Positions 1-10,441 of a stretch of 64,000 bases of DNA are shown one piece after another (position 1 is the first letter of the stretch; every line of letters begins with the position of its first letter). This DNA is from Salinivibrio kushneri. GTDB lineage: Bacteria; Pseudomonadota; Gammaproteobacteria; Enterobacterales; Vibrionaceae. Made by a program: the position numbers and the translations under genes. Below the pieces are notes generated by a model, which was not told where the DNA came from, did not search any database, and saw only the letters and a list, made by a program, of their open reading frames with translations. The stretch lies in contig NZ_CP040021.1 of the NCBI RefSeq assembly GCF_005280275.1, positions 1,885,001 to 1,949,000 on the forward strand, read 5' to 3'.

Positions 1-126
1 GGGTAAGTCGTCTGTCTCGGTACGAATACAGCCACTACCGAGATATTCAAGATGCCGACCATGTTGGCGGATCACCCCATAACCGGTGATCCGCGAACCT
101 GGGTCAATTCCCAGTATCACTGCCAT
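1..126 (-). CDS. ruvC: Holliday junction endonuclease RuvC (5' part only)
   Basis: The first 42 codons of RuvC, the resolvase that cuts Holliday junctions in the RuvABC recombination pathway. The start codon lies at 126 and the gene runs off the left edge of the window. The N-terminal reading [18 protein letters not shown] contains the first RuvC catalytic Asp (GIDPG), a signature of the RNase H-like fold. The ATG directly abuts the yebC stop codon at 127-129, so the two are cotranscribed; yebC-ruvC is a widespread gammaproteobacterial order. The rest of the protein cannot be judged. Confidence 0.93.
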   Translation of the reverse strand, partial: MAVILGIDPGSRITGYGVIRQHGRHLEYLGSGCIRTETDDLP

Positions 127-873
127 TTAGCTTAAACTCGCTGCCACTTCATCCGAGATATCACCGTTATGGTAGACTTCTTGCACATCGTCAAGGTCTT
201 CTAGCATATCAATCAAACGCAACAGCTTGGGTGCAGTGTCTGCATCTAACTCCGCTTTGGTGGATGGTACCTGCGTCACTTCGGCACGTTCAGCCTCAAA
301 CCCGGCTTTATCCAGTGCATCTTTCACATAGCCAAAGTCATTAGGCGTGGTGTACACATCCATTGAACCGTCGTCATAGGTGACCACATCGTCCGCGCCG
401 CCTTCGAGTGCCGCTTCCATCACCGCATCTTCTTCAAGGCCGGAGGCGTAGGTAATCACCCCTTTTTTATCGAATAAGAAGCTGACTGAACCATCGGTAC
501 CCAGGTTACCGCCAGACTTGGAAAACGCATGGCGCACGCCTGATACCGTGCGGTTGCGGTTATCGGTCATACACTCCACCATCACCGCCGTGCCCGCAGG
601 GCCATAACCTTCATAGATGACGGTTTCCATGTTTTCGTCACCTTCGCCGCCCGCACCACGTGAAATCGCACGGTTGATGGTGTCGCGTGTCATGTTATTT
701 GATAGCGCTTTATCCACCGCGGCACGCAAACGTGGGTTGGTTTCCGCTTCGGGGCCACCTTCTTTGGTTGCCACCACAATTTCTCGGATAAGCTTGGTGA
801 AAATCTTACCGCGCTTCGCGTCTTGAGCGGCTTTACGGTGTTTAATGTTCGACCACTTACTGTGACCTGCCAT
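127..873 (-). CDS. yebC: YebC/PmpR family protein (TACO1-like)
   Basis: 248 residues, the usual length for YebC. The N-terminus [14 protein letters not shown] is the family signature, followed by the GGxxGxxGSVSFLF segment around residue 125-135. In bacteria, family members have been described both as DNA-binding regulators and, more recently, as factors that help ribosomes through difficult stretches; mitochondrial TACO1 is the eukaryotic relative. It sits between aspS and ruvC on the same strand, with ruvC starting at the very next base. The family assignment is secure; the exact role here is not visible in sequence. Confidence 0.95.
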   Translation of the reverse strand: MAGHSKWSNIKHRKAAQDAKRGKIFTKLIREIVVATKEGGPEAETNPRLRAAVDKALSNNMTRDTINRAISRGAGGEGDENMETVIYEGYGPAGTAVMVECMTDNRNRTVSGVRHAFSKSGGNLGTDGSVSFLFDKKGVITYASGLEEDAVMEAALEGGADDVVTYDDGSMDVYTTPNDFGYVKDALDKAGFEAERAEVTQVPSTKAELDADTAPKLLRLIDMLEDLDDVQEVYHNGDISDEVAASLS

Positions 874-920
874 ATCGACTCTCCGTTTTTTGCGCTCCCC
901 TCACGTGAAAGGAGTAATAA

Positions 921-957
921 GAAAAACGCGCCTTGGCTTTTCAGTCTGAGGCGCGTT
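921..957 (-). terminator. Rho-independent terminator or attenuator after aspS
   Basis: A perfect 9-bp inverted repeat (AACGCGCCT at 925-933, AGGCGCGTT at 949-957) with a 15-nt loop. Read on the minus strand it is followed by a short T-run (TTTTTC). It lies between aspS and yebC, so it may end most aspS transcripts or only attenuate them before yebC-ruvC. Confidence 0.6.
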
Positions 958-1056
958 GAGACATTGACCTTGCGCCTTGATACGACTGCCTGGTGACGGC
1001 AGCTATCGGTCGCAAGGATAAGACGGGCAAGACTACTTGTCCGTCATCAGGCGAAT

Positions 1057-2841
1057 TTATTCGCTGTGTTCGTTTTGCTCTGCCGCCGCGGTAATGCTGA
1101 GAGCCAGCTCTTCAAGCGCCGCGTCATTGGCCAGGCTTGGCGCATCAGTCATCAAGCAGGCCGCTGCAGTGGTTTTCGGGAAGGCAATCACGTCGCGAAT
1201 GTTTTCGGTGCCGGATAGCAACATCACCAGGCGATCCATACCAAACGCCAGACCCGCGTGTGGTGGGGTGCCGTATTGCAACGCATCCAACAAGAAGCCA
1301 AATTTCTTGCGCTGCTCTTGCTCATCAATGCCCAGCGTCTCAAACACCGCGGCTTGCATTTCTGGGTTATGGATACGGACCGAGCCACCGCCCACTTCGT
1401 AGCCATTAATCACCATGTCGTAGGCGTTAGAGTTCGCCGCCGCCGGGTTTACCACCAGCTCTTCAGGTGTCACGTCTGTCGGCGCAGTGAACGGGTGGTG
1501 CATCGCATGCAAGTTACCTTCGTCGTCTTCCTCAAACATTGGGAAGTCAATCACCCACAATGGTGCCCACGCTTGGGTGTCGGTCAGCTCAAGATCCAGG
1601 CCTAACTTCACACGCAGTGCGCCAAGCGCTTCGGTAACGACAGACTTTTTGTCTGCGCCGAATAGGATAATGTCACCGGTTTGCGCCTCGGTGCGTGACA
1701 GAATGCTTTCCACCACTTCGGCATTGAGGAACTTGGCCACCGGCGATTGAATGCCATCAAAACCGGCGTCGCGGTCGTTGACTTTCATCCACGCCAAGCC
1801 TTTGGCGCCGTAAATGCCAACAAAGTGGGTGTATTCATCAATCTGCTTGCGCGACAAGCTGGCACCGCCTGGCACACGAATCACGGCCACGCGGCCTTTT
1901 TCATCGTTTGCCGGGCCAGAGAACACTTTGAATTCAACATCTTTGACGATATCAGCGACATCGACGATTTCGAGCGGGTTACGCAAATCTGGCTTGTCGG
2001 AGCCAAAACGGCGCATCGCTTCTTCATACTTCATGGTGGGGAACGCGCCCAAGTCCACATTAAGCAGTGATTGCCACATGTCACGGATCAGTTGCTCGGT
2101 TACCTCGCGCACTTGGTCGGCGCTCATAAACGAGGTTTCGATATCAATCTGGGTAAATTCTGGCTGGCGATCGGCACGCAAATCTTCATCACGGAAGCAC
2201 TTCACGATCTGGTAGTAACGATCGAACCCGGACATCATCAGCAACTGTTTGAACAGCTGTGGTGATTGCGGCAACGCATAAAAATTACCTTTGTGGACAC
2301 GGCTTGGCACCAAGTAGTCACGCGCGCCTTCTGGGGTCGCTTTGGTGAGTACCGGGGTTTCGATGTCTAAAAAGTCATTGTCATCAAGAAAACGACGGAC
2401 AAAGCTGGTGGCTTTAGCACGCAGTTTAATCCGATCGCTCATTTCAGGGCGGCGCAAGTCAAGGTAGCGATACTTCAGGCGCTGCTCTTCGGAAATAAAC
2501 TGGTTAAAATCAATCGGCATCGGCGCACTGCGGTTGATGATCTCCAACCCTTTCGCCACCACTTCGACTTCGCCTGTGGCCATATCACTGTTGATCTGGC
2601 TCTCTGGACGCGCACGCACTTCACCACGGATGGTCAGGCAAAATTCGTTACGCAATTTGTTTGCTTGCTCGTAAACGTCACCCATATCAGGGTCAATCAC
2701 AACTTGCACCAGACCCTCACGGTCGCGCATGTCGATAAAAATCAAGCCGCCCAAATCACGGCGGCGGTTAACCCAACCACAAAGACTTACTTCTTGCCCG
2801 ACGTGGGCTTTATTCAGGTGACCACAATATTGGGTGCGCAT
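1057..2841 (-). CDS. aspS: Aspartate--tRNA ligase
   Basis: 594 residues, a class II aminoacyl-tRNA synthetase that charges tRNA-Asp with aspartate using ATP. An N-terminal OB-fold for anticodon binding covers roughly residues 1-110. The catalytic core shows motif 2 at about 216-230 ([18 protein letters not shown]) and motif 3 near the C-terminus ([12 protein letters not shown]), with the bacterial GAD-type insertion between them. The length matches the bacterial type (E. coli about 590). It is the first gene of a minus-strand run with yebC and ruvC. The upstream region holds a nested inverted repeat (see 2919-2967). Confidence 0.97.
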   Translation of the reverse strand: MRTQYCGHLNKAHVGQEVSLCGWVNRRRDLGGLIFIDMRDREGLVQVVIDPDMGDVYEQANKLRNEFCLTIRGEVRARPESQINSDMATGEVEVVAKGLEIINRSAPMPIDFNQFISEEQRLKYRYLDLRRPEMSDRIKLRAKATSFVRRFLDDNDFLDIETPVLTKATPEGARDYLVPSRVHKGNFYALPQSPQLFKQLLMMSGFDRYYQIVKCFRDEDLRADRQPEFTQIDIETSFMSADQVREVTEQLIRDMWQSLLNVDLGAFPTMKYEEAMRRFGSDKPDLRNPLEIVDVADIVKDVEFKVFSGPANDEKGRVAVIRVPGGASLSRKQIDEYTHFVGIYGAKGLAWMKVNDRDAGFDGIQSPVAKFLNAEVVESILSRTEAQTGDIILFGADKKSVVTEALGALRVKLGLDLELTDTQAWAPLWVIDFPMFEEDDEGNLHAMHHPFTAPTDVTPEELVVNPAAANSNAYDMVINGYEVGGGSVRIHNPEMQAAVFETLGIDEQEQRKKFGFLLDALQYGTPPHAGLAFGMDRLVMLLSGTENIRDVIAFPKTTAAACLMTDAPSLANDAALEELALSITAAAEQNEHSE

Positions 2842-2918
2842 AGATTATTCCTGATCTGTTCTGATGATTCCGCTTGCCCCCTGGGGCACAAGCCTGCCAA
2901 ATACTGAGGGGAATTCGG

Positions 2919-2967
2919 GTAACAGCGTCTGTCGTACCTGACGGTACGCCCCCATGAGTGCCGTTAC
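2919..2967 (-). other. Nested inverted repeat in the aspS leader region
   Basis: Upstream of aspS, an outer stem (GTAACAGC side at 2919-2926, GCCGTTAC side at 2960-2967, one G-U pair) encloses an inner perfect hairpin (CGTACC at 2933-2938, TGAC loop, GGTACG at 2943-2948). It is about 80 bases before the aspS start and would lie in its leader if transcription starts farther out. No T-run follows, so it is not a simple terminator. The function is unknown. Confidence 0.35.
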
Positions 2968-3096
2968 TGTCAAAGCCTGCCATTATAAAGGAAAAGCCCC
3001 GCTCTTGGTAAAGCGATCGCACTTAAAACCGATAGTTTTTTTATCCAAATCCTTTTAGGCTATTACTTTATTGGTTCGCAACGCATCAGCACGGGC

Positions 3097-3975
3097 ATGA
3101 CCTCCTTATTACACCAACTCCCCTCTCCACCCCTGCGGTTGGGGCTGACGCAATGGTCTCATCCGAGTTGGCAGCATCACTTTTATCCGCCAGGCACCAA
3201 GTCGGGCGATCGCTTAGCCCGTTATGCCGAGGTGTTTAATACCGTCGAGGGCAACACGACTTTTTACGCCTCCCCCTCGCCGCAAACGGTGAATAATTGG
3301 GCGGCCGCCATTCCAGACAGTTTTCAATTTACCTTTAAGCTGCCTAAAACCATTACCCATCAATGCCAGCTGCGTCATGCGCAAGGCTTAACCGCCGACT
3401 TTATCAAGCTGATGGCCCCGCTCCATGACCATATTGGTCAGTGGACCATTCAGCTGCCAGCGCGTTTTGGCCCGGAGGGGTTAGCAAGCTTAGCGACATT
3501 TCTTGAGTCGCTACCCCGCGAGTTTTCCCTTGGGGTAGAGGTGCGTCATCCCGCCTTTTTTGCCAAAGGCGAAGCAGAGAAAGCGCTCAACCGGCTGTTG
3601 ATCGATCATCATGCCAACCGTGTGATCATGGACAGCCGCCCGGTGTTTGCGGCTAAACCCGACACTCCGGCGATTATTGATGCGCAAAAGAAAAAGCCCC
3701 GAGTGCCCGTGCATGCCATCGCCACCAGCGCAGCACCCATGGTGCGTTTTATCGGCCATCCGGACTTGCCCGAAAACAGCGCGTTTTTTGACCCTTGGAT
3801 CTCACGCTTATCCCAATGGATCGCCGCGGGCAAAACGCCCTATTTAATGATTCATACCTCAGATAACGATCAGGCCCCTGCACTGGCTGCACACTTGTAT
3901 CAACGTCTTGATTTATCAACGCCACTGGCTTCCGTCACGCGCGCCGCGCAAAGCCAGCAAGGAGCATTGTTTTAA
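3097..3975 (+). CDS. DUF72 family protein (YecE-like)
   Basis: 292 residues. The N-terminus LRLGLTQWSHPSWQHHFYP and the following NTVEGNTTFYASPS segment are typical of the DUF72/YecE family, which adopts a TIM-barrel-like fold. The biochemical function of the family is not established. It is divergent from aspS and lies upstream of cmoA-cmoB on the same strand; yecE also neighbours cmoA/cmoB in enterobacteria. No strong Shine-Dalgarno is visible before the ATG at 3097. Family certain, role unknown. Confidence 0.88.
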   Translation: MTSLLHQLPSPPLRLGLTQWSHPSWQHHFYPPGTKSGDRLARYAEVFNTVEGNTTFYASPSPQTVNNWAAAIPDSFQFTFKLPKTITHQCQLRHAQGLTADFIKLMAPLHDHIGQWTIQLPARFGPEGLASLATFLESLPREFSLGVEVRHPAFFAKGEAEKALNRLLIDHHANRVIMDSRPVFAAKPDTPAIIDAQKKKPRVPVHAIATSAAPMVRFIGHPDLPENSAFFDPWISRLSQWIAAGKTPYLMIHTSDNDQAPALAAHLYQRLDLSTPLASVTRAAQSQQGALF

Positions 3976-4093
3976 TGTCCGCCCCACGCGGCGCGCTCAC
4001 CGTGCAGACAGGGGCAGAAAAATTCACTACAATACGCCGCTTTTGTGGCAGTGTTTACGCGCGTCATGCGCGAGAACCTGCCTGCTAGGCTGA

Positions 4094-4837
<744 letters not shown>

Positions 4838-4864
4838 GACCAACCTGATAGTACGAGTAATCTG

Positions 4865-5836
4865 ATGTTTGATTTTTCCGATTTTTATCAGCTGATTGCT
4901 AAAAACCGCTTGAGCCATTGGCTCGAGGTATTGCCAGCGCAGTTAGCCGAGTGGCAACACCAGCCGCATGGCGATATGCCTAAGTGGATAAAAGTCCTGC
5001 ACAAGATCCCAACCACTGCGCCCGAGACGGTTGAACTGAAAGACGCGGTGCGTATAGGTGATGACAGTAGCTTACCTAATGGCGAGCGCAAAAAATTAGA
5101 AAACTTATTACGCATCTTGCACCCTTGGCGTAAAGGCCCGTACCAGGTACACGGCATTGATATTGATACCGAATGGCGCTCCGATTGGAAGTGGGATCGG
5201 GTGCTGCCGCATATTTCGCCGCTAAAAGGGCGTTATGTGCTTGATGTCGGTTGCGGCAATGGTTATCACATGTGGCGAATGTTGGGCGAAGGGGCCGAAC
5301 TGACAGTAGGCATCGATCCATCAGAGCTATTTTTGATGCAATTCGATGCCATTCGGCGCTTGATGGGTAACGATCAGCGTGCGCACCTGTTACCTTTAGG
5401 GATTGAAAAACTGCCAGCGCTGCGCGCATTCGACACCGTGTTCAGCATGGGTGTGTTGTATCACCGCCGCTCTCCTCTCGATCATCTGATGCAACTTAAA
5501 GATCAGTTGCGTAAAGATGGCGAGCTGGTGCTGGAAACCTTGGTAATCGATGGTGATGAAAACGCGGTGTTGGTGCCGACCAGCCGCTATGCACAAATGC
5601 GCAACGTCTACTTTTTCCCGTCCGCGCGTGCGTTAAAAGTCTGGCTGGAAAAAGTTGGATTTGTCGATGTGCGTATTGTCGACGAGTGCGTCACCACCAC
5701 GGATGAACAGCGCAGTACCGAGTGGATGACCCATAACTCGCTGCCAGATTACCTAAACCCAGATAACCCCGCGCAAACCATCGAAGGGTATCCGGCCCCT
5801 AAACGCGCGATCTTAGTGGCTCGTAACCCAGACTAA
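4865..5836 (+). CDS. cmoB: tRNA U34 carboxymethyltransferase CmoB
   Basis: 323 residues. An N-terminal helical region of about 100 residues precedes a class I methyltransferase core with the loop [15 protein letters not shown] at about 125-139. CmoB transfers the carboxymethyl group of carboxy-SAM (made by CmoA) to 5-hydroxyuridine at tRNA position 34, giving uridine-5-oxyacetic acid, which widens wobble decoding. The length equals E. coli CmoB. It is the second gene of the cmoAB pair. Confidence 0.96.
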   Translation: MFDFSDFYQLIAKNRLSHWLEVLPAQLAEWQHQPHGDMPKWIKVLHKIPTTAPETVELKDAVRIGDDSSLPNGERKKLENLLRILHPWRKGPYQVHGIDIDTEWRSDWKWDRVLPHISPLKGRYVLDVGCGNGYHMWRMLGEGAELTVGIDPSELFLMQFDAIRRLMGNDQRAHLLPLGIEKLPALRAFDTVFSMGVLYHRRSPLDHLMQLKDQLRKDGELVLETLVIDGDENAVLVPTSRYAQMRNVYFFPSARALKVWLEKVGFVDVRIVDECVTTTDEQRSTEWMTHNSLPDYLNPDNPAQTIEGYPAPKRAILVARNPD

Positions 5837-5862
5837 CTTGCTGGGTCTGAAAAACAACACCA

Positions 5863-5887
5863 CCGCCAGTCATCCTCCGATTGGCGG
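5863..5887 (+). terminator. Possible terminator hairpin after cmoB
   Basis: A 9-bp stem (CCGCCAGTC at 5863-5871, GATTGGCGG at 5879-5887, one G-T pair) with a 7-nt loop, 27 bp after the cmoB stop. Only a poor T-stretch follows, so its role as an intrinsic terminator is uncertain. Confidence 0.4.
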
Positions 5888-6036
5888 CGGGGTTGAAGTA
5901 TCTTTACCTGGCACCCACCCCGCCCTGACGCCCCGCTCGCAATCGCGCCGCTTGTATTGAGCGCTGCGTTTTATTTCACCGCTTGAGTGCTTGTTTGCTA
6001 ACGGCTTTGCTTTATGACCGTTGATTAAATCAGCAT

Positions 6037-6086
6037 TTAGTCAATTCTGACTAACATTTGACAGAATCCCCCTACCCATCTTTATC
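6037..6086 (+). promoter_or_regulatory. Candidate promoter with adjoining dyad operator for the protease/7TM/ATP-grasp cassette
   Basis: TTGACA at 6058-6063 is a consensus -35 hexamer, with TTTATC at 6081-6086 after a 17-bp spacer as a possible -10. Immediately upstream is a perfect 7-bp dyad, TTAGTCA-attc-TGACTAA (6037-6054), placed where an activator or repressor could touch RNA polymerase. Transcription would enter the gene at 6180. The 343-bp gap between cmoB and 6180 holds nothing else that I can identify apart from the hairpin at 5863. Confidence 0.45.
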
Positions 6087-6179
6087 GCATCCTTTAGAAT
6101 TTGCTCTCGCCGTCGCCATCAGGGCGCTAATGCCTGTGACATGGCTAGCCGCAATCCTTCTTATGCTGTGGAGATTTAG

Positions 6180-6968
6180 ATGCTATTTCGTTGCTCACTG
6201 ATCAGTGCGCTTTTACTTACGGTGTCCGGCTGCACATTAACCTCGCAGCACCAACATCAAGAAACGCTCAATAAATTTGATAACCTGGCAGCCCAAAGCC
6301 AGCAACAACAGCAAGCGCTCACCGAGACCTTCACGCAACAGGGCGCAACACTCAACCAGTTGGCAAATAAAGTGACCGCACTTGAGAGCCAACTGTCGGT
6401 CATGCAACGCACGCAGGCCAAAGTTTACGCCAATATGGCGACCAATCCCCCTGACGTAAAAGTGAAAGAAAAAGTGGTGAGAGTCCCGGTTAACGACGGC
6501 AAGGTTATTCTCGGTGGACGCGAATTTGTCTGGTTTGATGCGGTCGAAAACACCTTCCAATCCCGTGTGGATACCGGTGCTGAAACCTCCTCACTCAACG
6601 CGGTAGATATCCAAGAGTTTGAGCGTGACGGCGATACCTGGGTCAAGTTCAACGTCAATCACAGTGAAAACAATGACCAGCCGGTATTTATGGAAATGCC
6701 AGTGAAACGTTGGGTGCGTATCCGTCAGTCGTCGAGCGATAGCACCGAGCGCCGCCCGGTGGTCGAAGCCTGGATCCGCGTGGGCAAGATCCATGAAAAA
6801 ACCGAATTCACCCTCGCCGATCGCACCAACATGGAATACCCAGTGCTGCTTGGCCGCGAATTTTTTAAAGACTTGGCGGTGGTTGATGTCAGCCAAGTTC
6901 ACATTCATCCGCAATATCAGCCGGACACGCCAACGGAGCCAGGCGATGACGACACCCCCAACAAGTAG
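6180..6968 (+). CDS. Lipoprotein with retropepsin-like/RimK-associated protease domain (DUF/PF05618-type)
   Basis: 262 residues. A signal peptide with lipobox TVSGC puts the lipidated Cys at residue 18, so the protein should be membrane-anchored outside the cytoplasm. Residues about 25-85 are Gln-rich and look like a coiled coil. The C-terminal domain (about 105-240) contains the aspartyl-protease-like motif DTGAETSSLNA at 131-141, typical of the family long called 'ATP-dependent zinc protease' and associated with RimK-type ligases. It is the first of three tightly packed genes with the 7TM protein (9-bp gap) and the ATP-grasp ligase. The domain family is clear; substrate and even catalytic activity are unproven. 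Confidence 0.82.
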   Translation: MLFRCSLISALLLTVSGCTLTSQHQHQETLNKFDNLAAQSQQQQQALTETFTQQGATLNQLANKVTALESQLSVMQRTQAKVYANMATNPPDVKVKEKVVRVPVNDGKVILGGREFVWFDAVENTFQSRVDTGAETSSLNAVDIQEFERDGDTWVKFNVNHSENNDQPVFMEMPVKRWVRIRQSSSDSTERRPVVEAWIRVGKIHEKTEFTLADRTNMEYPVLLGREFFKDLAVVDVSQVHIHPQYQPDTPTEPGDDDTPNK

Positions 6969-6977
6969 GTAATCGAT

Positions 6978-8546
6978 ATGGTTTCACGGGTTCCTTTTTA
7001 TTTTTTGATTGGCTTTTTGGTCGTCGCTGGCATCGCACTCAGTGCCTACCGCCATCTTGTTTATGGCGTGCCATGGCTGGCGGATGAAACGCGCCAAGTG
7101 TGGCAAATCGAGGCCAGAATCAATTTTGATGCCACCAACGGGCCGGTCAAAGTCAGTTTGGCCGCACCAGATAGCCAACCCGGTCTGACCCTGATTGATG
7201 AAAGTACTTCATCGGCCGGGTACGGGTTTTCCTTGCTCGATACAGAGCATGGCCGCCAAGCACAGTGGTCGGCACGTCACGCCAGTGGTGAGCAAACCCT
7301 TTATTTTAAAAATCAGATGCTGGTCGATGACAGTGCGCGCTATACCATGACCCCACCAGAGGATGACGCGGTGGCGGCGCCTGTCATGGATAATGCGGCT
7401 AAAAACGCCGCACTCGCTTTGCTTGACCGTGCTCGTGCTCGCTCTGCCGATAACATCACTTTGACCCGCGAGCTGATCAAGCAGCTTAATAGTCCTGATA
7501 GTCAAAACGCGGCGCTGCTGCTCAACACACTGGATAAACCCGACGCCCTGCGCAAAACCTTGGCCCTTGAAGGCATTCATGCGCGCGTAGTGGGCGGTTT
7601 AGAGCTTGAGGATGGCCGGCGTCGACAAAGCATTTCTCCCATGTTGCAAGTGTGGCAAGACAGCCGCTGGCATTTGTTTGACTTGGTGAGCGGCCAAAAT
7701 GGCCATCACGATAACACGCTGTTATGGAACCAACATGGCGGGCCGCTGCTAGAAGTGATGGGCGGTGAGCACAGCCAGGTGCATTTCTCCATCATTTCGC
7801 AAGATATCAGTCCGCAACAGGCCACCTCGGCCAAGGTGTCGGCCGACGATTTGCTTAACTTCTCGATTCATAGCTTGCCGATTGAAGAGCAGGCGATGTT
7901 CAAAACCATCATGCTGATCCCAATCGGTGCGCTCATTGTGGTGTTCTTGCGGGTGATTGTGGGGCTCAAAACCTCTGGCACCTTTATGCCAGTGCTCATT
8001 GCCGTCGCCTTTGTCCAGACCCAGCTCATTACCGGTATTGTTGGTTTTGTACTCATTGTCGGTACGGGGCTGGTGATCAGAAGCTACTTGTCCCGGCTCA
8101 ATTTACTCTTGGTAGCACGTATATCGGCCGTGATTATTACCGTGATCCTGATTATTTCCGTCTTTAGCGTGATTGCTTTCCACATTGGCTTAATGGAGGG
8201 ACTCACCATTACCTTCTTCCCGATGATCATTTTGTCGTGGACCATCGAGCGAATGTCGATTTTGTGGGAAGAAGAAGGAGCGAAGGAAGTGGTGATTCAA
8301 GGTGGCGGCTCACTGCTCACTGCCGTACTGGTGTATTTAGCGATGACCAATGATTTGGTTCGCCATCTCACCTTTAACTTTATTGGCCTGCAGTTGGTTA
8401 TTCTCGCCCTTATCTTGCTACTGGGTAATTACACGGGCTATCGCTTGTCGGAACTCAAGCGCTTCCGCCCCCTAGCGGAGCCGAGTAATAAGCCACTTGG
8501 ACTGGCAGCCACTTCAGGAGACGATGATGCGCAAACTCCTCGATAA
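6978..8546 (+). CDS. Inactive transglutaminase-like domain fused to seven-transmembrane region
   Basis: 522 residues. One N-terminal membrane segment (about 6-22) is followed by a soluble extracytoplasmic part of about 280 residues. From about residue 305 to 490 there are roughly seven hydrophobic helices, starting at TIMLIPIGALIVVFLRVIVG. This architecture matches a gammaproteobacterial family annotated as 'inactive transglutaminase fused to 7 transmembrane helices', in which the papain-like fold has lost its catalytic residues. It lies between the protease lipoprotein and the ATP-grasp gene, whose start overlaps its 3' end by about 20 bp. A role in coupling cytoplasmic ligation to a periplasmic peptide or protein target is an inference. 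Confidence 0.8.
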   Translation: MVSRVPFYFLIGFLVVAGIALSAYRHLVYGVPWLADETRQVWQIEARINFDATNGPVKVSLAAPDSQPGLTLIDESTSSAGYGFSLLDTEHGRQAQWSARHASGEQTLYFKNQMLVDDSARYTMTPPEDDAVAAPVMDNAAKNAALALLDRARARSADNITLTRELIKQLNSPDSQNAALLLNTLDKPDALRKTLALEGIHARVVGGLELEDGRRRQSISPMLQVWQDSRWHLFDLVSGQNGHHDNTLLWNQHGGPLLEVMGGEHSQVHFSIISQDISPQQATSAKVSADDLLNFSIHSLPIEEQAMFKTIMLIPIGALIVVFLRVIVGLKTSGTFMPVLIAVAFVQTQLITGIVGFVLIVGTGLVIRSYLSRLNLLLVARISAVIITVILIISVFSVIAFHIGLMEGLTITFFPMIILSWTIERMSILWEEEGAKEVVIQGGGSLLTAVLVYLAMTNDLVRHLTFNFIGLQLVILALILLLGNYTGYRLSELKRFRPLAEPSNKPLGLAATSGDDDAQTPR

Positions 8547-9534
8547 GTTAGCCTCGCCATTTCGGCTTAACCAAGCGGGGATCATGGGCATGAACCAACG
8601 CAACATTCGCTATATTGGACGTTACAATGATCGGCGTTTGTATCCGTTGGTTGATGACAAGCTAAAAACTAAACTCATCGCCCAACAAGCGGGGGCCACG
8701 GTGCCTGAACTGATTGGGGTGATTGACAGCCAAGCGGATGTCAAACGCATCCACGCCATGGTCGCCAATTGGCCCGGCTTTGTGATTAAGCCTGCACAGG
8801 GCTCTGGCGGGAAAGGTATCTTAGTGGTGACCAAAAACCACCAAGGTGTCTATACCAAAGCCTCAGGGAAAGCGGTCAGCCACAATGATGTGGAGCGCCA
8901 TATCACCAATACCTTGGCGGGCCTGTTCTCGCTGGGTGGCAAAGCCGATGTGGCGGTGGTCGAAAACTTAATTGCGTTTGATGATAGCTTTCAAGGATTT
9001 AGCTATGAGGGTGTGCCTGATATCCGGGTGATCGTTTTTCAAGGCTACCCAGTGATGGCAATGATGCGTCTATCGACATCGGCGTCTGATGGCAAAGCTA
9101 ACTTACACCAAGGGGCCGTCGGCGTCGGGTTAGATATTGCGACAGGTAAAGCACTAAAAGCGGTCCAGTTTAATCGCCCTATTACTCACCACCCCGATAC
9201 GCACCAAGATCTCTATACCCTTAGAGTGCCTCACTGGCAGCAGCTGCTTACCCTCGCCGCCAGCGCATGGGAAATGACAGACTTGGGCTATATGGGCACC
9301 GATATGGTGCTGGATAAAGATAAAGGTCCAATGGTACTGGAGCTCAATGCTCGCCCAGGCCTCGCCATTCAAATTGCCAATGGATGTGGCCTGCTTCCGC
9401 GTCTTGCCCTGATCGAATCGCTACCACCTTGTCGCTACCCGCCTTTACCGGAAGACCGGGTGGCGTTTTCGATGCAGCATTTTGCAGGTCAAAGTACGCA
9501 GCCCTTGCAACCGCGGCTTGCCCAAGCAGGCTAA
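8524..9534 (+). CDS. RimK-related ATP-grasp amino-acid ligase (alpha-L-glutamate ligase-like)
   Basis: About 336 residues. ATP-grasp hallmarks are present: a Gly-rich phosphate loop KPAQGSGGKGI at about 89-99 and the metal/ATP motif VLELNARPGL at about 271-280. Relatives belong to a RimK-like branch called alpha-L-glutamate ligase-like, which form peptide or isopeptide bonds with amino acids; the acceptor is unknown for this branch. I chose the ATG at 8524 (or the next at 8527) because AGGAG at 8516-8520 is correctly placed. An in-frame TTG at 8497 would extend it but has no ribosome site. It overlaps the preceding gene, so translation is probably coupled. Confidence 0.85.
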   Translation: MMRKLLDKLASPFRLNQAGIMGMNQRNIRYIGRYNDRRLYPLVDDKLKTKLIAQQAGATVPELIGVIDSQADVKRIHAMVANWPGFVIKPAQGSGGKGILVVTKNHQGVYTKASGKAVSHNDVERHITNTLAGLFSLGGKADVAVVENLIAFDDSFQGFSYEGVPDIRVIVFQGYPVMAMMRLSTSASDGKANLHQGAVGVGLDIATGKALKAVQFNRPITHHPDTHQDLYTLRVPHWQQLLTLAASAWEMTDLGYMGTDMVLDKDKGPMVLELNARPGLAIQIANGCGLLPRLALIESLPPCRYPPLPEDRVAFSMQHFAGQSTQPLQPRLAQAG

Positions 9535-9671
9535 TTTCCCGTGTACATCCATAGAGAATACAAGGCCGTACAAACAGGCGTAGGATAAAATAAAAGTGTT
9601 AAAGTTTTATTCTCGCGGCCGATACCCTAGTTATCATCATTATCGACCAGGTCATAAATAGGGTAACCACA

Positions 9672-10184
9672 GTGACTATCCATACCATCGACAAAGCGCA
9701 GCTGATTAGCGACGTTCAGTTTGGGGACAACCTAAACCATGCGGTGGTACAAGGTCGTCGTTCCGACTTTGCCCTGATGATGGCCTTATTGTCAGGAGAT
9801 GCCAACGAGTCAACCCCGCTGACGCCCGTCGATAAGCCCGTCAGCAATGATCAGGTACTCCGTCAGCAGTTCCAGCTGGCTGAGCCGCAACCTCTTGCCG
9901 CGAGCAATGAACAAGACTATTTGCGTGCAGGGGCACAAGCCGATGCCTTTCACCGCGGCGGCATTGCCAGCGCGAATCTACGCTTTCAGCTTGCCCCAGC
10001 GGCAATGCATTATCCCCCTCAAGGCACACACGGTTTTGATGAGGCGGTCTATCATAATTTGTCTGGCCACGAGCGCCGTCATTTAGCCGATACCGAGCCC
10101 AAGCGCCCCGCCTATAACCCTGCCACCTTGTATGAAAAACTCACCACTTCGCATTGCTTTGATAAAATGCGTGTGAGCGCATAA
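9672..10184 (+). CDS. Uncharacterised 170-residue protein
   Basis: 170 residues from a GTG at 9672, preceded by AGGG at 9660-9663. No signal peptide or membrane helix is visible. The protein is mostly polar, with a proline-rich middle and a C-terminus containing GFDEAVYHNLSGHERRHLAD and a terminal Cys-Phe-Asp segment. I do not recognise a domain. It follows the ATP-grasp gene by 137 bp on the same strand and may be a separate unit. Codon use looks like its neighbours, so it is probably a real gene of narrow (Vibrionaceae-level) distribution; that distribution is a guess. Confidence 0.6.
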   Translation: MTIHTIDKAQLISDVQFGDNLNHAVVQGRRSDFALMMALLSGDANESTPLTPVDKPVSNDQVLRQQFQLAEPQPLAASNEQDYLRAGAQADAFHRGGIASANLRFQLAPAAMHYPPQGTHGFDEAVYHNLSGHERRHLADTEPKRPAYNPATLYEKLTTSHCFDKMRVSA

Positions 10185-10441
10185 TGCGTCAGATCGCAAG
10201 TCGATCTTGATGACATTTGTTGATCCTTTATCAAACTGTGATCCTCTATAGATTCCCGATATTCTTTTTGCCATTCCTCCTGACGTTTTGCGTCTTTTTT
10301 TCGCAGTCCTCGTATTTATGGTCCAGTATTACACTCCCACGCTTGAATAAGGTGTGAGTAAGCTGTCACTTTCTCGTGATTTGCTTGGGTAAAAAATGCA
10401 TCAGTCTGTTTTAACAGCCTGATAATTATGAGGAAATTCTC

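Noticed and set aside
10220..10234. Possible FNR box TTGAT-CCTTT-ATCAA before the SDR-like gene
   Set aside because: The spacer is five bases instead of four, so it does not fit the FNR consensus; it may be a chance dyad.
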